From Eisenbergiella tayi (lineage in GTDB: Bacteria; Bacillota; Clostridia; Lachnospirales; Lachnospiraceae), in NCBI RefSeq assembly GCF_001881565.1, contig NZ_MPDJ01000008.1:62001-126000 (forward strand): a stretch of 64,000 nucleotides of DNA. The letters run 5' to 3'. Below are positions 53,745-63,070 of this stretch, in pieces. The notes under the pieces are model-generated. The model did no database searches. It saw only the letters and a list, made by a program, of their open reading frames with translations, and was not told the DNA's origin. How positions within the stretch are numbered: position 1 is the stretch's first letter; the number at the start of each line of letters is the position of its first letter. The translations under genes were made by a program, and so were the position numbers.

Positions 53745-55292
53745 ATGAAGAGTAAATTATTAGCGTTGGTAATGACAGGATTGTTAGTACTTGGAATGCT
53801 TTCCGGATGCGGCAGTACAAATAAGACATCCGGTGAAAGCGCAGAGGAAGCTGCTCAAACAGGAAAGGAAACGGCAGAGAACAACAATGCGGCGGACGGA
53901 GATGAAATGTATCATGCTGTTTTAGTTTATGTTGTCGCACAGGATTCGCAGGATCAGGAAAAAGTTAATGCACGGTTTAACGAATTAACAAAGGAACAAT
54001 TGAATATGGAAGTAACGCTTATGCCGATGACGTTCAGTACATGGGGGAGCCAGCTTCCACTGATGCTGGCAGGTGGTGAACAGGTTGATTTGTTCCCGAT
54101 GTTCAGCAATAATGCGTCCACATATGTGGCATCTGACTATCTGGTAGATCTGACTCCTTATTTGGAGCATGCGCCCTATATTGTAGATCTTTTGGGAATG
54201 GATTCCATTTCATGCTGTTCTATAGGTGATTTCATTTACGGTATCCCAACGATGAAGGAGCGCAGTATGCCGAATGCCATGGTTATGAGAACCGATTGCC
54301 TTGAAGCAGCAGGAATTGATCCTGCCAGTGTGAAAACTTATGAAGATATTACGGCTGCATATGAAAAGGTACATGCACTGTATCCCGATATGATAATGTT
54401 TGGCGGAAGCGGGAGTGGGACGAGTGCGGCTACACCGGGAGGACAGTCTGTAAGTTTTGATGGATTGGGACAGGTGGTTGGAACCGGCGTTTTGGAGGAT
54501 TATGGACAGACTACGACGGTGACTAATTTTTATGAATCTGATTATTTTAAATATCTGGTGGATACTGCCAGAGACTGGTATCAGAAAGGTTATGTTGCGA
54601 AAGATATGGCAACTTCTATTGACGGCGGAGAGGCTCAGATGAGGGCGGGTAATTTGTTTTCCTATATGACAAACTGTAAGCCCAATACGAAACAGGAAAA
54701 AGATGATCAGACAGGTTATGATACGACGATTGTGCAGATTGATAAGAATGTAATGACGACCGGAGGGATTAACGCTATCAGTTACGGGATCGGCGCAGGT
54801 TCGCCAAATCCTGAAAAAGCTATGGAATTGCTTAACTGGATCAGCCAGACAAAAGAAGCAAACGATCTGCTTAACTGGGGCGTAGAAGGAATTCATTGGG
54901 TAGAAACGGAAGATGGAACGGCTGATTATCCGGAAGGAGTGACTTCGGAGAGCTGTGGATATCATCAGAATATGGGGTATATTCTTCCCAATCAGTTTAA
55001 CAGTCATGTGTGGGTTGGAAACGAAGCTGATATTTTTGAGCAGTATCAGGAGGTAGATGGGAAAGCTGTTGTATCTAAAGCGTATGGTTTCACTCCTGAT
55101 TTGACGGTGGTGACCGACCAGATTGCAGCAGTTACGGATGTAATCAGCCAGTATATAGGACAAATTACTACAGGATCTGTTGATCCGGAACCGGCCATAG
55201 AGGACTTCAACCAGGCGCTGTATAATGCGGGATTGCAGGATATTATTGATGCGAAGCAGGAACAGCTGGATGCGTGGCTTGCACAGCAGTAA
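53745..55292 (+). CDS. Extracellular sugar-binding lipoprotein of an ABC importer
   Basis: This 515-residue lipoprotein has a signal peptide and lipobox LSGC (C22), followed by an Asn/Glu-rich linker and a two-lobed binding domain (MLAGGEQVDLFPMFSNN). I start it at ATG 53745 after AAGGGAGGT. A terminator follows directly. Unlike in the other three systems, its likely permeases lie 4 kb downstream, after an MFS and a GH3 gene, and share its promoter element. Ligand unknown, probably a beta-linked oligosaccharide. Confidence 0.9.
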   Translation: MKSKLLALVMTGLLVLGMLSGCGSTNKTSGESAEEAAQTGKETAENNNAADGDEMYHAVLVYVVAQDSQDQEKVNARFNELTKEQLNMEVTLMPMTFSTWGSQLPLMLAGGEQVDLFPMFSNNASTYVASDYLVDLTPYLEHAPYIVDLLGMDSISCCSIGDFIYGIPTMKERSMPNAMVMRTDCLEAAGIDPASVKTYEDITAAYEKVHALYPDMIMFGGSGSGTSAATPGGQSVSFDGLGQVVGTGVLEDYGQTTTVTNFYESDYFKYLVDTARDWYQKGYVAKDMATSIDGGEAQMRAGNLFSYMTNCKPNTKQEKDDQTGYDTTIVQIDKNVMTTGGINAISYGIGAGSPNPEKAMELLNWISQTKEANDLLNWGVEGIHWVETEDGTADYPEGVTSESCGYHQNMGYILPNQFNSHVWVGNEADIFEQYQEVDGKAVVSKAYGFTPDLTVVTDQIAAVTDVISQYIGQITTGSVDPEPAIEDFNQALYNAGLQDIIDAKQEQLDAWLAQQ

Positions 55293-55316
55293 TAATCAGA
55301 TGACAAAATGTTTTGC

Positions 55317-55355
55317 AAAAAAGAGCATGATGGTAAAGCCCCATGCTCTTTTTTT
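55317..55355 (+). terminator. Terminator after the fourth binding-protein gene
   Basis: AAAAGAGCATG pairs with CATGCTCTTTT around a 12-base loop, then a T run. Confidence 0.85.
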
Positions 55356-55373
55356 ACGGAGGGAGCGGGCCGA

Positions 55374-56552
55374 ATGAGTAACACTTCAAGTAAACTGTTT
55401 CATGGGAAATTTATCAGGATTATGGCAGCAAATACCTTGTCTGCTTTTAGCTTTTACATGATTTCTACATTATTGTCAACCTTTCTGACGGAAAGAGGAA
55501 TCAGGCTTTCGATAGCCGGTATTATCATAGGTTTATTTTCTATTACTGCATTATTAATACGTCCGATTTGCGGAATTCTGAGTGATTCCTGTAATAAAAT
55601 TCTGCTTATACGAATAGCCGCAATAATAATGACAGCCGGATTGTTTGGGTATACGCTGACTTCTTCCGTTCCCTTGCTGATTTTTTTCAGGATAATACAT
55701 GGGGTTGGTTTTGCGGTCTGCAGCACGGCGATGGTTGCGCTGGCAGCAGATTATATACCGGATAGCCGAATGGGTGAAGGAATCGGATATATGGGGCTTG
55801 GACAGGTTATTTCTTCCGCCATAGCACCGGGAATCGGAATTGCTATTGCAGATCATGTGGGAATCCTGGCAACATTTTTTGCGGCAGGAATTATGTCCGC
55901 CTGCGTCTTTGTTTTTATGTTTTTGCTTCCATTAAAAGACTGCACTGTAAAGAAAGAGAAAAGCAAAATAACATTCAGTAATATGATTTCAGCAGAAGTG
56001 CTTCCTTTTACCATTATTGCAGGTATATTTTCCTTTATGAATGGGATGATTGCAACCTATCTTGTTCAATTTGCAGCAGCAATAAATATTAGTAAGGTAA
56101 GTCTGTATTTTACGGTATGTGCCGTTTTCCTGTTTATAGCGCGGCCAATAGCCGGAAAACTGATGGACAAAAAGGGATTGGACATTGTAGTAATTCCGGG
56201 AATTGTCCTGGCATGTATATCTGCTGTCCTTTTGGGAAAGGCGGGTACTCTAAGCCTGATTCTCATGTCGGGTGTGATTCGTTCTCTTGGACAGGGAGCG
56301 GCACAGCCATCCCTTCAGGCGGCCTGTATTAATAAAGTGGGGAAAGCAAAGAGCGGAATAGCCGTCAGTACCTTTCTTCTCGGAGGAGATATAGGACAAG
56401 GAATTTCTCCGATGATCGGCGGGTATTTGGCTGAAAGATATAATTATGAATTTCTGTTTTATTTTTGTGCAGTTCTTTTGTTTGGGGCTTTTTTATATTA
56501 CCTGACTGTAAGAAACAGGGAGAAAGGAGAAAAGGCAATAGCCATTGAATAA
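55374..56552 (+). CDS. MFS transporter
   Basis: This 392-residue membrane protein has twelve predicted helices and the MFS arrangement (RPICGILSDSCNK after helix 2, and RPIAGKLMDKKG at the matching place in the second half). I start it at ATG 55374 with GGGAG upstream. It overlaps the start of the GH3 gene by 8 bases (TTG) or ends 4 bases before ATG 56557, so the two are coupled. It might import the GH3 substrate or export a product. The direction cannot be told. Confidence 0.9.
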   Translation: MSNTSSKLFHGKFIRIMAANTLSAFSFYMISTLLSTFLTERGIRLSIAGIIIGLFSITALLIRPICGILSDSCNKILLIRIAAIIMTAGLFGYTLTSSVPLLIFFRIIHGVGFAVCSTAMVALAADYIPDSRMGEGIGYMGLGQVISSAIAPGIGIAIADHVGILATFFAAGIMSACVFVFMFLLPLKDCTVKKEKSKITFSNMISAEVLPFTIIAGIFSFMNGMIATYLVQFAAAINISKVSLYFTVCAVFLFIARPIAGKLMDKKGLDIVVIPGIVLACISAVLLGKAGTLSLILMSGVIRSLGQGAAQPSLQAACINKVGKAKSGIAVSTFLLGGDIGQGISPMIGGYLAERYNYEFLFYFCAVLLFGAFLYYLTVRNREKGEKAIAIE

Positions 56553-59421
56553 GATCATGGAAAAAATACAAATGAGTGAACGTGAAAGAGAGAATGCGGA
56601 AATTGCATATCAAACGGCAGCGGCGGGAATGGTTCTTCTGGAGAATAATGGAGTTTTACCACTAAAGGAAAAAGGGAAAATTGCATTGTTCGGAACAGGA
56701 GCAGTGAGGACGGTGCGTGGCGGGACCGGCTCAGGAGATCCTTTTAATGGAGGATTAAGCGGAGGAGGAAATGTCTTTGTTGATCAGTCTCCCAGATATC
56801 ATATTCATATTCTGGATGCTTTTGAAGAAGGGGGATATGAGGTGGTTACGTCAGCTGATTTAAAACTTCTGGCAGAGGAATATGACAGACGGAAAAGACA
56901 GCTGGAAAATCAGGTAATGCATACTTTTGTATTTCCGGAACCATTACTGAAAGAAGAGGACGTGGCTTCTGCGGCAAAACAAAGCGATACCGTAATATAT
57001 GTGATTTCCAGAAATTCCGGTGAAGGTACCGACCGGAAATTAAAGGGCGGTTCAAATGATTGTCCGAAAGGGTGTGAAATCGGAGATTATCTGCTTGCAG
57101 TACAGGAAAAGGAGAATCTGCTGCTTTTAAGAAGATACTTCAAATATCTTATTATTGTATTGAATGTGGGCGGAGTTATTGATATGTGTGAAATAAAAAA
57201 TGCGAGGCCGGACAGTATTCTTTTGATGGGACTTGCCGGTCAGGAGGGAGGAAGAGCAGTCAGGGATATTTTGAATGCGGCCATTGTTCCTTCGGGAAAA
57301 CTTACGGATACATGGGCTGCCAGGTATCAGGATTATCCCGCATCCGCTACCTTTGCAGATAATGATGGAAATTCAGAACTGGAAAAGTACAGGGAAGGAA
57401 TTTTTGTGGGGTACCGTTATTTTGACAGTTTTCATAAAGAACCGATTTATGAATTTGGATATGGGAAAAGCTACACGGAGTTTTCCATTAAAATAAAGGA
57501 CTTTAAAGAAGAAAAAAATATATTCAGAATAGAGTGTGAAGTTACAAATACAGGCTGTTATCCCGGAGCAGAAGTGCTGCAGTTATATGTAAGCGCCTGT
57601 AACACGGATATTGATATGCCTGCGCAGGAGTTGAAAGCCTTTGTAAAAACGAGAATAATGGAACCGGGAGAAAAGCAGAGCGTCAGGTTGAAAACAACGC
57701 TTAAGGAGCTGGAGATTTATGATGAGGATTCCGGATCATACGTTGTTAAAAAAGGTATTTATCTATTCCTGGCAGGTAATTCATCGAGGAATACACAGCC
57801 GGCAGGTAAAGTAATTATTGATGAAGATCTGTTAACACGAAAGGCGGATGCTATTCTGCCTCTGCCTGGAAAGCTGGAGGAATATCATCATAAAAACTGT
57901 ATAAATAAGGAGGATTTTTATCCGGAATTACCGGAGATCAAAGCAGGGCGTTGTTTCTTAGTTCCAAAGGAAACGGATGCCGCCTGTGAAAAACAGGCGG
58001 TAATTACTTATACAACAGATCCTGATTATCAAGGAATGCTGCCTTATGAAAAAACAGAATTTGTATCCCCCAAAAAAGTAGTTTGGCAGGATGTTCTTGA
58101 GGGAAAAGCCTCTTTTGAGGAATTGGCCGCACAAATGACAGACGAGGAACTGGCGGCTCTGAACTGCGGTACAGGATGGGGAGTATCCGATGAAAACAAT
58201 CCGGTGATAGGTGAGAATTCGGAAAGTGTACCTGGGGCAGCAGGAGAAACAACACATATATTGACAGAGAAATACGGAATCCCTTCGGTAGTTCTGGTAG
58301 ACGGACCGGGAGGGGTTCGCGTACGGCAGGAATATGAAGCCTTTAATTTACTGACAGGGAAGAAAGAAAAAAGAAATCATTATTGTACGGCATGGCCTTC
58401 GGGGACCCTTTTGGCACAAAGCTTTGATCCGAAGATTTTGGAATTGGTCGGCAAGGCAATTGCAAAAGAAATGAAGGAGGTTGGTGCACATATATTACTG
58501 GCGCCGGGAATGAATATACACAGAGATCCATTATGCGGCCGGAATTTTGAATATTATTCGGAGGATCCTCTGGTTTCCGGTATTATGGCAGCGGCTTTCG
58601 TATCCGGCATTCAAAACAGCGGATTTGGAGTGGGAGCATGTATCAAGCATTTTGCTGCAAATAATCAGGAAACAAACCGTTCATGTGTTAATGAATGGAT
58701 CGGCCAGAGGACGCTTCGGGAAATATATCTCAAGGGCTTTGAAATTGCCGTCAGGGATTCACAGCCTTTGGCAATCATGACCTCCTATAATCTTATCAAT
58801 GGGATACCCACGGCTGACAGCTATGATTTATGTACTGCGCTCGCCAGAGGAGAATGGAAATTCAATGGATTAATCATGACGGATTGGAATGGCGGGAGCA
58901 GCAGTGCGAGTAAATCTATGCATGCAGGAAATGATCTGATTATGCCAGGAGGAAACACGAAAGCCAGAGAAATTTTGTTGGCTGTAAAACAAATGGAACC
59001 GGTATTTGATGACAAAGGACAAATCCTTTTTTCCAAAGTTTATGAACAGCTGCCTTTTTATGAAGAATATTGGAACTCGTTTCGTCTGAAAGCCGATGGG
59101 AAGGAAAGATGTACAGCAGTTTTGGGGGAAGGCCACAGGGCATCTGTGGAAGGGGAAAGAATCCTGGTGGATAACGCACCGGTATATACAGAGGTGACGG
59201 ATCGCTATGAATTTTTACGAGCTTCCGTTAAGCCGGCACCAATAAAGAGTCCTTTGACGATACATATGGCGGAACTGGGAAAGGAAGGAAAAGAGATTAT
59301 TTATTATGGGGAATATGACAGGCGTCAGACAATATGCAGGGGAGATCTGCAGAGATGTGCGGTGCATATACTGAAGACATTACAAAGAATGGTTTGTTTA
59401 AATAGTGACAGAGATGGGTGA
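56545..59421 (+). CDS. GH3 family glycosidase with swapped domain order
   Basis: This 958-residue GH3 enzyme carries its C-terminal-type domain first (AAAGMVLLENNGVLPLKEKG, residues about 25-260) and a fibronectin III-like domain next (about 320-420). The catalytic barrel comes last (about 525-830), with substrate-binding KHFAANNQE and the nucleophile Asp at 780 in LIMTDWNGG. Most GH3 proteins have the opposite order, but the swapped type is known from rumen Firmicutes. Beta-glucosidase or beta-xylosidase activity is likely. No signal peptide. The start is uncertain: TTG 56545 or ATG 56557 or 56572. Confidence 0.9.
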   Translation: MNKIMEKIQMSERERENAEIAYQTAAAGMVLLENNGVLPLKEKGKIALFGTGAVRTVRGGTGSGDPFNGGLSGGGNVFVDQSPRYHIHILDAFEEGGYEVVTSADLKLLAEEYDRRKRQLENQVMHTFVFPEPLLKEEDVASAAKQSDTVIYVISRNSGEGTDRKLKGGSNDCPKGCEIGDYLLAVQEKENLLLLRRYFKYLIIVLNVGGVIDMCEIKNARPDSILLMGLAGQEGGRAVRDILNAAIVPSGKLTDTWAARYQDYPASATFADNDGNSELEKYREGIFVGYRYFDSFHKEPIYEFGYGKSYTEFSIKIKDFKEEKNIFRIECEVTNTGCYPGAEVLQLYVSACNTDIDMPAQELKAFVKTRIMEPGEKQSVRLKTTLKELEIYDEDSGSYVVKKGIYLFLAGNSSRNTQPAGKVIIDEDLLTRKADAILPLPGKLEEYHHKNCINKEDFYPELPEIKAGRCFLVPKETDAACEKQAVITYTTDPDYQGMLPYEKTEFVSPKKVVWQDVLEGKASFEELAAQMTDEELAALNCGTGWGVSDENNPVIGENSESVPGAAGETTHILTEKYGIPSVVLVDGPGGVRVRQEYEAFNLLTGKKEKRNHYCTAWPSGTLLAQSFDPKILELVGKAIAKEMKEVGAHILLAPGMNIHRDPLCGRNFEYYSEDPLVSGIMAAAFVSGIQNSGFGVGACIKHFAANNQETNRSCVNEWIGQRTLREIYLKGFEIAVRDSQPLAIMTSYNLINGIPTADSYDLCTALARGEWKFNGLIMTDWNGGSSSASKSMHAGNDLIMPGGNTKAREILLAVKQMEPVFDDKGQILFSKVYEQLPFYEEYWNSFRLKADGKERCTAVLGEGHRASVEGERILVDNAPVYTEVTDRYEFLRASVKPAPIKSPLTIHMAELGKEGKEIIYYGEYDRRQTICRGDLQRCAVHILKTLQRMVCLNSDRDG

Positions 59422-59458
59422 AAAAGTGCAAGATAAGAAAAAATTCAGGTGCTACAAT
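59405..59458 (+). promoter_or_regulatory. Two-box activator promoter of the fourth permease pair
   Basis: GTGACA at 59405 and GTGCAAG at 59426 repeat the element at 53655 with the same 21-base spacing, and TACAAT (59453-59458) again begins 27 bases after the second box. It overlaps the 3' end of the GH3 gene. Confidence 0.65.
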
Positions 59459-59482
59459 ACAGAAAAGTAAGGAGGAGGGAGT

Positions 59483-60406
59483 ATGGTGAAAAATACAGAA
59501 CAGTTCAGAAAAGATTTAGTGAGATCTTTGCCTTTATATTTTATGCTTTTACCGGGATTGATTTATATTTTTATTAATAATTATATCCCGATGGCAGGAA
59601 TTGTAGTCGCTTTTAAGAAATATTCGGCGCAATTGGGTATTTGGGGCAGTAAGTGGGTGGGTTTTTCCAATTTTACATATTTGTTCCGGAATGATGCGTC
59701 GATTCTTATCAGGAATACACTGCTTTATAACACGGCATTTATTTTTCTGGATTTATTTTTTGGGATTTTGATTGCAATCATTGTAACGGATGTTTTCAGC
59801 AAAAAGGCAAGAAAAGTATATCAGAGCGCAATTCTGCTTCCTTTTTTGGTTTCCATAGTAATTGTAAGCTATATCGTATATGCTTTTTTATCTACCGAAA
59901 ATGGGATGATAAACTCGGTTCTTACTATGTTGGGAAAAGAAGAGATACAATGGTATGCAACACCGGGATACTGGCCATTTATTCTCTGCTTTGTACATTT
60001 GTGGAAAGGAGTAGGATATGGATGCATGATTTATATTGCCGGAATTTCGGGAATTGATCCTGCGCTATACGAAGCGGCCAGACTCGACGGAGCTTCAAAA
60101 TGGAAGCAGATTCGCTTTATCACGCTGCCGGAACTGATACCATCGATTACAACACTGCTGCTATTGAATGTCGGGCACATTTTTAATTCCGATTTTGGAT
60201 TATTTTATCAGGTGCCGCAGAATTCGGGAGCGCTTTACAGTGTTACGAATACGATTGATACATATGTATACCGTGCCCTGATATCCGCCGGAGGTATAGG
60301 ACGTTCTTCGGCAGCGAGTGTATTCCAGTCACTTGTAGGATTTATTCTTGTGGTATTAAGTAACTTTATTGTCAGCAGGATTGACAAGGATAATGCAATA
60401 TTCTAG
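59483..60406 (+). CDS. ABC sugar transporter permease, LplB family
   Basis: This 307-residue permease has six helices and the EAA loop (YEAARLDGASKWKQIRFITLPE). It has its own promoter inside the GH3 end and a strong GGAGGAGGG ribosome site. It is coupled to the YtcP-type partner 9 bases downstream. The binding protein at 53745 is the likely partner because the two promoters share the same element. Confidence 0.93.
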   Translation: MVKNTEQFRKDLVRSLPLYFMLLPGLIYIFINNYIPMAGIVVAFKKYSAQLGIWGSKWVGFSNFTYLFRNDASILIRNTLLYNTAFIFLDLFFGILIAIIVTDVFSKKARKVYQSAILLPFLVSIVIVSYIVYAFLSTENGMINSVLTMLGKEEIQWYATPGYWPFILCFVHLWKGVGYGCMIYIAGISGIDPALYEAARLDGASKWKQIRFITLPELIPSITTLLLLNVGHIFNSDFGLFYQVPQNSGALYSVTNTIDTYVYRALISAGGIGRSSAASVFQSLVGFILVVLSNFIVSRIDKDNAIF

Positions 60407-60415
60407 GAGGGGCCG

Positions 60416-61306
60416 ATGATTAAGTCTAAAAGTTTTTATCTCTATCAGACAGTAATTCATATTATATTGATTCTGATTTCCCTGATTGTAGTAGTTCCTA
60501 TTATTCTGCTGTTTATATCTTCCATATCTTCAGAAAAATCATTGATTGTAAATGGGTATTCCTTCTTCCCTTCTGAATTCAGCCTGGAAGCATATCGATA
60601 CATCTGGATAAACAAAGGAACGGTATTAAGAGCTTATGGAATAACTATTTTTGTGACCGTTACAGGTACCATATCAAATGTGTTGTTATCATCCATGATG
60701 GCTTATGCTCTTTCCGAAAGAAAACTTATATTCCGCCGGATCATTAATTTCTTCATATTCTTTACCATGATTTTTAACGGAGGTCTGGTTCCGGCATATA
60801 TTATGTGGACAACTACTTTCCAGATTAAGAATACCATTTGGGCTCTTTTGCTTCCCAATTTGCTGGTAAGCCCTATGAATGTAATTCTGATTCGTACTCA
60901 TATGATGAATGCAGTACCGGAATCGTTATATGAAGCGGCCAAAATAGATGGAGCAGGACATAGGGTACTGTTCACAAAGATTGCGATACCGTTAAGTAAG
61001 CCGATTCTTGTTACAATGGGATTATTCTCGGGATTGACATATTGGAATGACTGGACGAATGGCCTCTATTATCTGACAGATCCTAAATACTACAGTATTC
61101 AGGTGTTATTAAACAAGATGATTCAGGATATACAGGCTATACAGGCCAATTCAGTTGCTGCTTCAGCAGGAACGGCAATGACGGTTCCGCAGATATCCAT
61201 TCGGATGGCAATAGCCTTTGTGGCTCTGCTCCCAATTCTAATAATTTATCCCTTCCTTCAGAAATATTTTGCCGAGGGGATTGCTCTTGGGGCGGTTAAG
61301 GGCTGA
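60416..61306 (+). CDS. ABC sugar transporter permease, YtcP/AraQ family
   Basis: This 296-residue partner permease has six helices and the EAA-type loop (YEAAKIDGAGHRVLFTKIAIPL), and ends QKYFAEGIALGAVKG. It is followed after 51 bases by the first of three esterases, which suggests that the imported oligosaccharide carries ester groups. Confidence 0.93.
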   Translation: MIKSKSFYLYQTVIHIILILISLIVVVPIILLFISSISSEKSLIVNGYSFFPSEFSLEAYRYIWINKGTVLRAYGITIFVTVTGTISNVLLSSMMAYALSERKLIFRRIINFFIFFTMIFNGGLVPAYIMWTTTFQIKNTIWALLLPNLLVSPMNVILIRTHMMNAVPESLYEAAKIDGAGHRVLFTKIAIPLSKPILVTMGLFSGLTYWNDWTNGLYYLTDPKYYSIQVLLNKMIQDIQAIQANSVAASAGTAMTVPQISIRMAIAFVALLPILIIYPFLQKYFAEGIALGAVKG

Positions 61307-61357
61307 AAGGCGCAGAAATAGGACTATTACAATTATTAGTGAAAGGAATCATGGAAA

Positions 61358-62218
61358 ATGGGAGTTATCAGATTCAATTTTTTATCAAAGGAACTGGGAA
61401 TGCAGACAAATGTTTCGATTTGTATTCCGACGTTCAGCTTTGCGGATATGTATAATAACAGAACCGAGGTTTATATCCCGGGAATGAAATTCCAGGTATT
61501 ATATCTGCTTCATGGAGGGAGCGGTGATGACAGTGATTTCATCCATTTCAGCAATATCGTGAGGTATGCGGATGAAAACAAGGTGGCAGTGGTCATGCCG
61601 TGTGATTATAATGCCTGTTACACAGATGCTCCTGACGGCCCTAAATATTATTCTTATCTGGTGGAAGAACTTCCGAGAATATGTGCATCCATGTTCCCTA
61701 TATCAGATAAAAGAGAAGATACTTTTATAGGAGGACTGTCAATGGGATCTCATGGAGCCATGAAAATTGCCATGAACTATCCGGAAAGATTTGCAGCGGC
61801 TCTATTTATGTCAGGAGCTTCCTTCAGGCCGGGAGTACCTACCTTTGTTCCAACAAAAGACGGTATCTTCGATCTGGAAACACCGCCTCAGCAGCTGCCT
61901 TTTAATTCTGTGGGAGATAAACTGCAGGATCCGGAATATATCAAAGGGACAGTTAATGATGTATTTGCCATTGCCAGAGAGAATGCACAATGCGGGAAAA
62001 AACTCCCCAAACTGTTTTTCCGTGTAGGAGATTGTGATCATGCATATTATCGGGCACAGCTGGCAGAAAAAGATCTGAAATCCTGGGGATATGAGACAAA
62101 GTTTGAAGTGGTAAAGGGGATGGGACATGAGTGGGATCTTTGGGATTCCACCCTGCGGCTGGCATTACGGGAATGGCTTCCTTTAAAAAGAAGTGCAATT
62201 TATCCGGATGAACAATAA
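61358..62218 (+). CDS. Esterase of the alpha/beta-hydrolase esterase-D/CE1-like family
   Basis: This 286-residue hydrolase has the nucleophile serine in GLSMGSHGA, a LLHGGSGDDSDF oxyanion region and a final histidine in KGMGHEWDLWD. The family includes feruloyl and acetyl esterases and S-formylglutathione hydrolase. Here it follows sugar permeases, so deacetylation or removal of hydroxycinnamate from imported oligosaccharides is likely. No signal peptide. Its downstream neighbour is a paralogue with the same motifs. Confidence 0.88.
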   Translation: MGVIRFNFLSKELGMQTNVSICIPTFSFADMYNNRTEVYIPGMKFQVLYLLHGGSGDDSDFIHFSNIVRYADENKVAVVMPCDYNACYTDAPDGPKYYSYLVEELPRICASMFPISDKREDTFIGGLSMGSHGAMKIAMNYPERFAAALFMSGASFRPGVPTFVPTKDGIFDLETPPQQLPFNSVGDKLQDPEYIKGTVNDVFAIARENAQCGKKLPKLFFRVGDCDHAYYRAQLAEKDLKSWGYETKFEVVKGMGHEWDLWDSTLRLALREWLPLKRSAIYPDEQ

Positions 62219-62242
62219 TTAAACAGAAAGAGAGAGAAGAGA

Positions 62243-63040
62243 ATGGCTAAGTTTATCTGTAATTTTATTTCCTATTCATTAAAAAGAGCTGTAGATATTA
62301 CGGTAATTATTCCTTCGGTAACATTTCCGGAAGCCTGCGGGGACGGGAATGTAAAAGGCACCGTACCAAAACATGGGAAAATGGAAAAATATCCCGTTAT
62401 ATATCTGCTTCATGGTGTGGGCAATGATCACGCTACCTGGAATTCGTATACGAGTGTGGAACTGTTTGCCGAGGAACGGAATATTGCGGTAGTTATGCTG
62501 TCCGCTGAAAATAAAATGTATGTTAACCATGGTGGAAATTCATTCATGGGAGACTATTTCTATGATTTTATTGAAGAAGAACTTCCGGATTTTATCTGCG
62601 GAATGTTTCCGGTTTCTGAAAGACCGGAGGATACCTATATTGCGGGACTTTCTATGGGGGCGTTCGGAACAATGATTCATGGACTGAAAAATCCGCAGAG
62701 ATACAGGGCTATGGGAGCATTTTCTGCTGGTTTGTTTCTACCGCCGACGGAAGCAGAAAAATGGGATCCGGAATATAATCCGCTTGTGCTGACAGAAAGG
62801 CTTTCAGAAAAGAAAGTAAAAGATATGAAGATATTTATGGGCTGCGGCGATAAGGATCCTCTTTTTGAGGGCTGCAGAAATTCCGCAGAAATTTTGAAAC
62901 AAAGCGGGCAGGATGTAACATGGGTGCCTGTAGAAGGGTATGCGCACGAATGGAGGCTTTGGAACCTGTTAATTGAGCGGTATATGGACTGGATTCCCCG
63001 AACGGATTATTTCAGCACACTTGGAATCCGCAAAATCTGA
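62243..63040 (+). CDS. Esterase of the alpha/beta-hydrolase esterase-D/CE1-like family (paralogue)
   Basis: This 265-residue hydrolase has GLSMGAFGT (nucleophile Ser), LLHGVGNDHATW and the histidine in EGYAHEWRLWN. It lies 24 bases after a similar esterase, suggesting an old tandem duplication with divergence. Two such enzymes may handle different ester positions or groups. No signal peptide is visible. Confidence 0.88.
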   Translation: MAKFICNFISYSLKRAVDITVIIPSVTFPEACGDGNVKGTVPKHGKMEKYPVIYLLHGVGNDHATWNSYTSVELFAEERNIAVVMLSAENKMYVNHGGNSFMGDYFYDFIEEELPDFICGMFPVSERPEDTYIAGLSMGAFGTMIHGLKNPQRYRAMGAFSAGLFLPPTEAEKWDPEYNPLVLTERLSEKKVKDMKIFMGCGDKDPLFEGCRNSAEILKQSGQDVTWVPVEGYAHEWRLWNLLIERYMDWIPRTDYFSTLGIRKI

Positions 63041-63070
63041 ACAGATGAAAAAAGTCAGGAGGAAAAGAAA

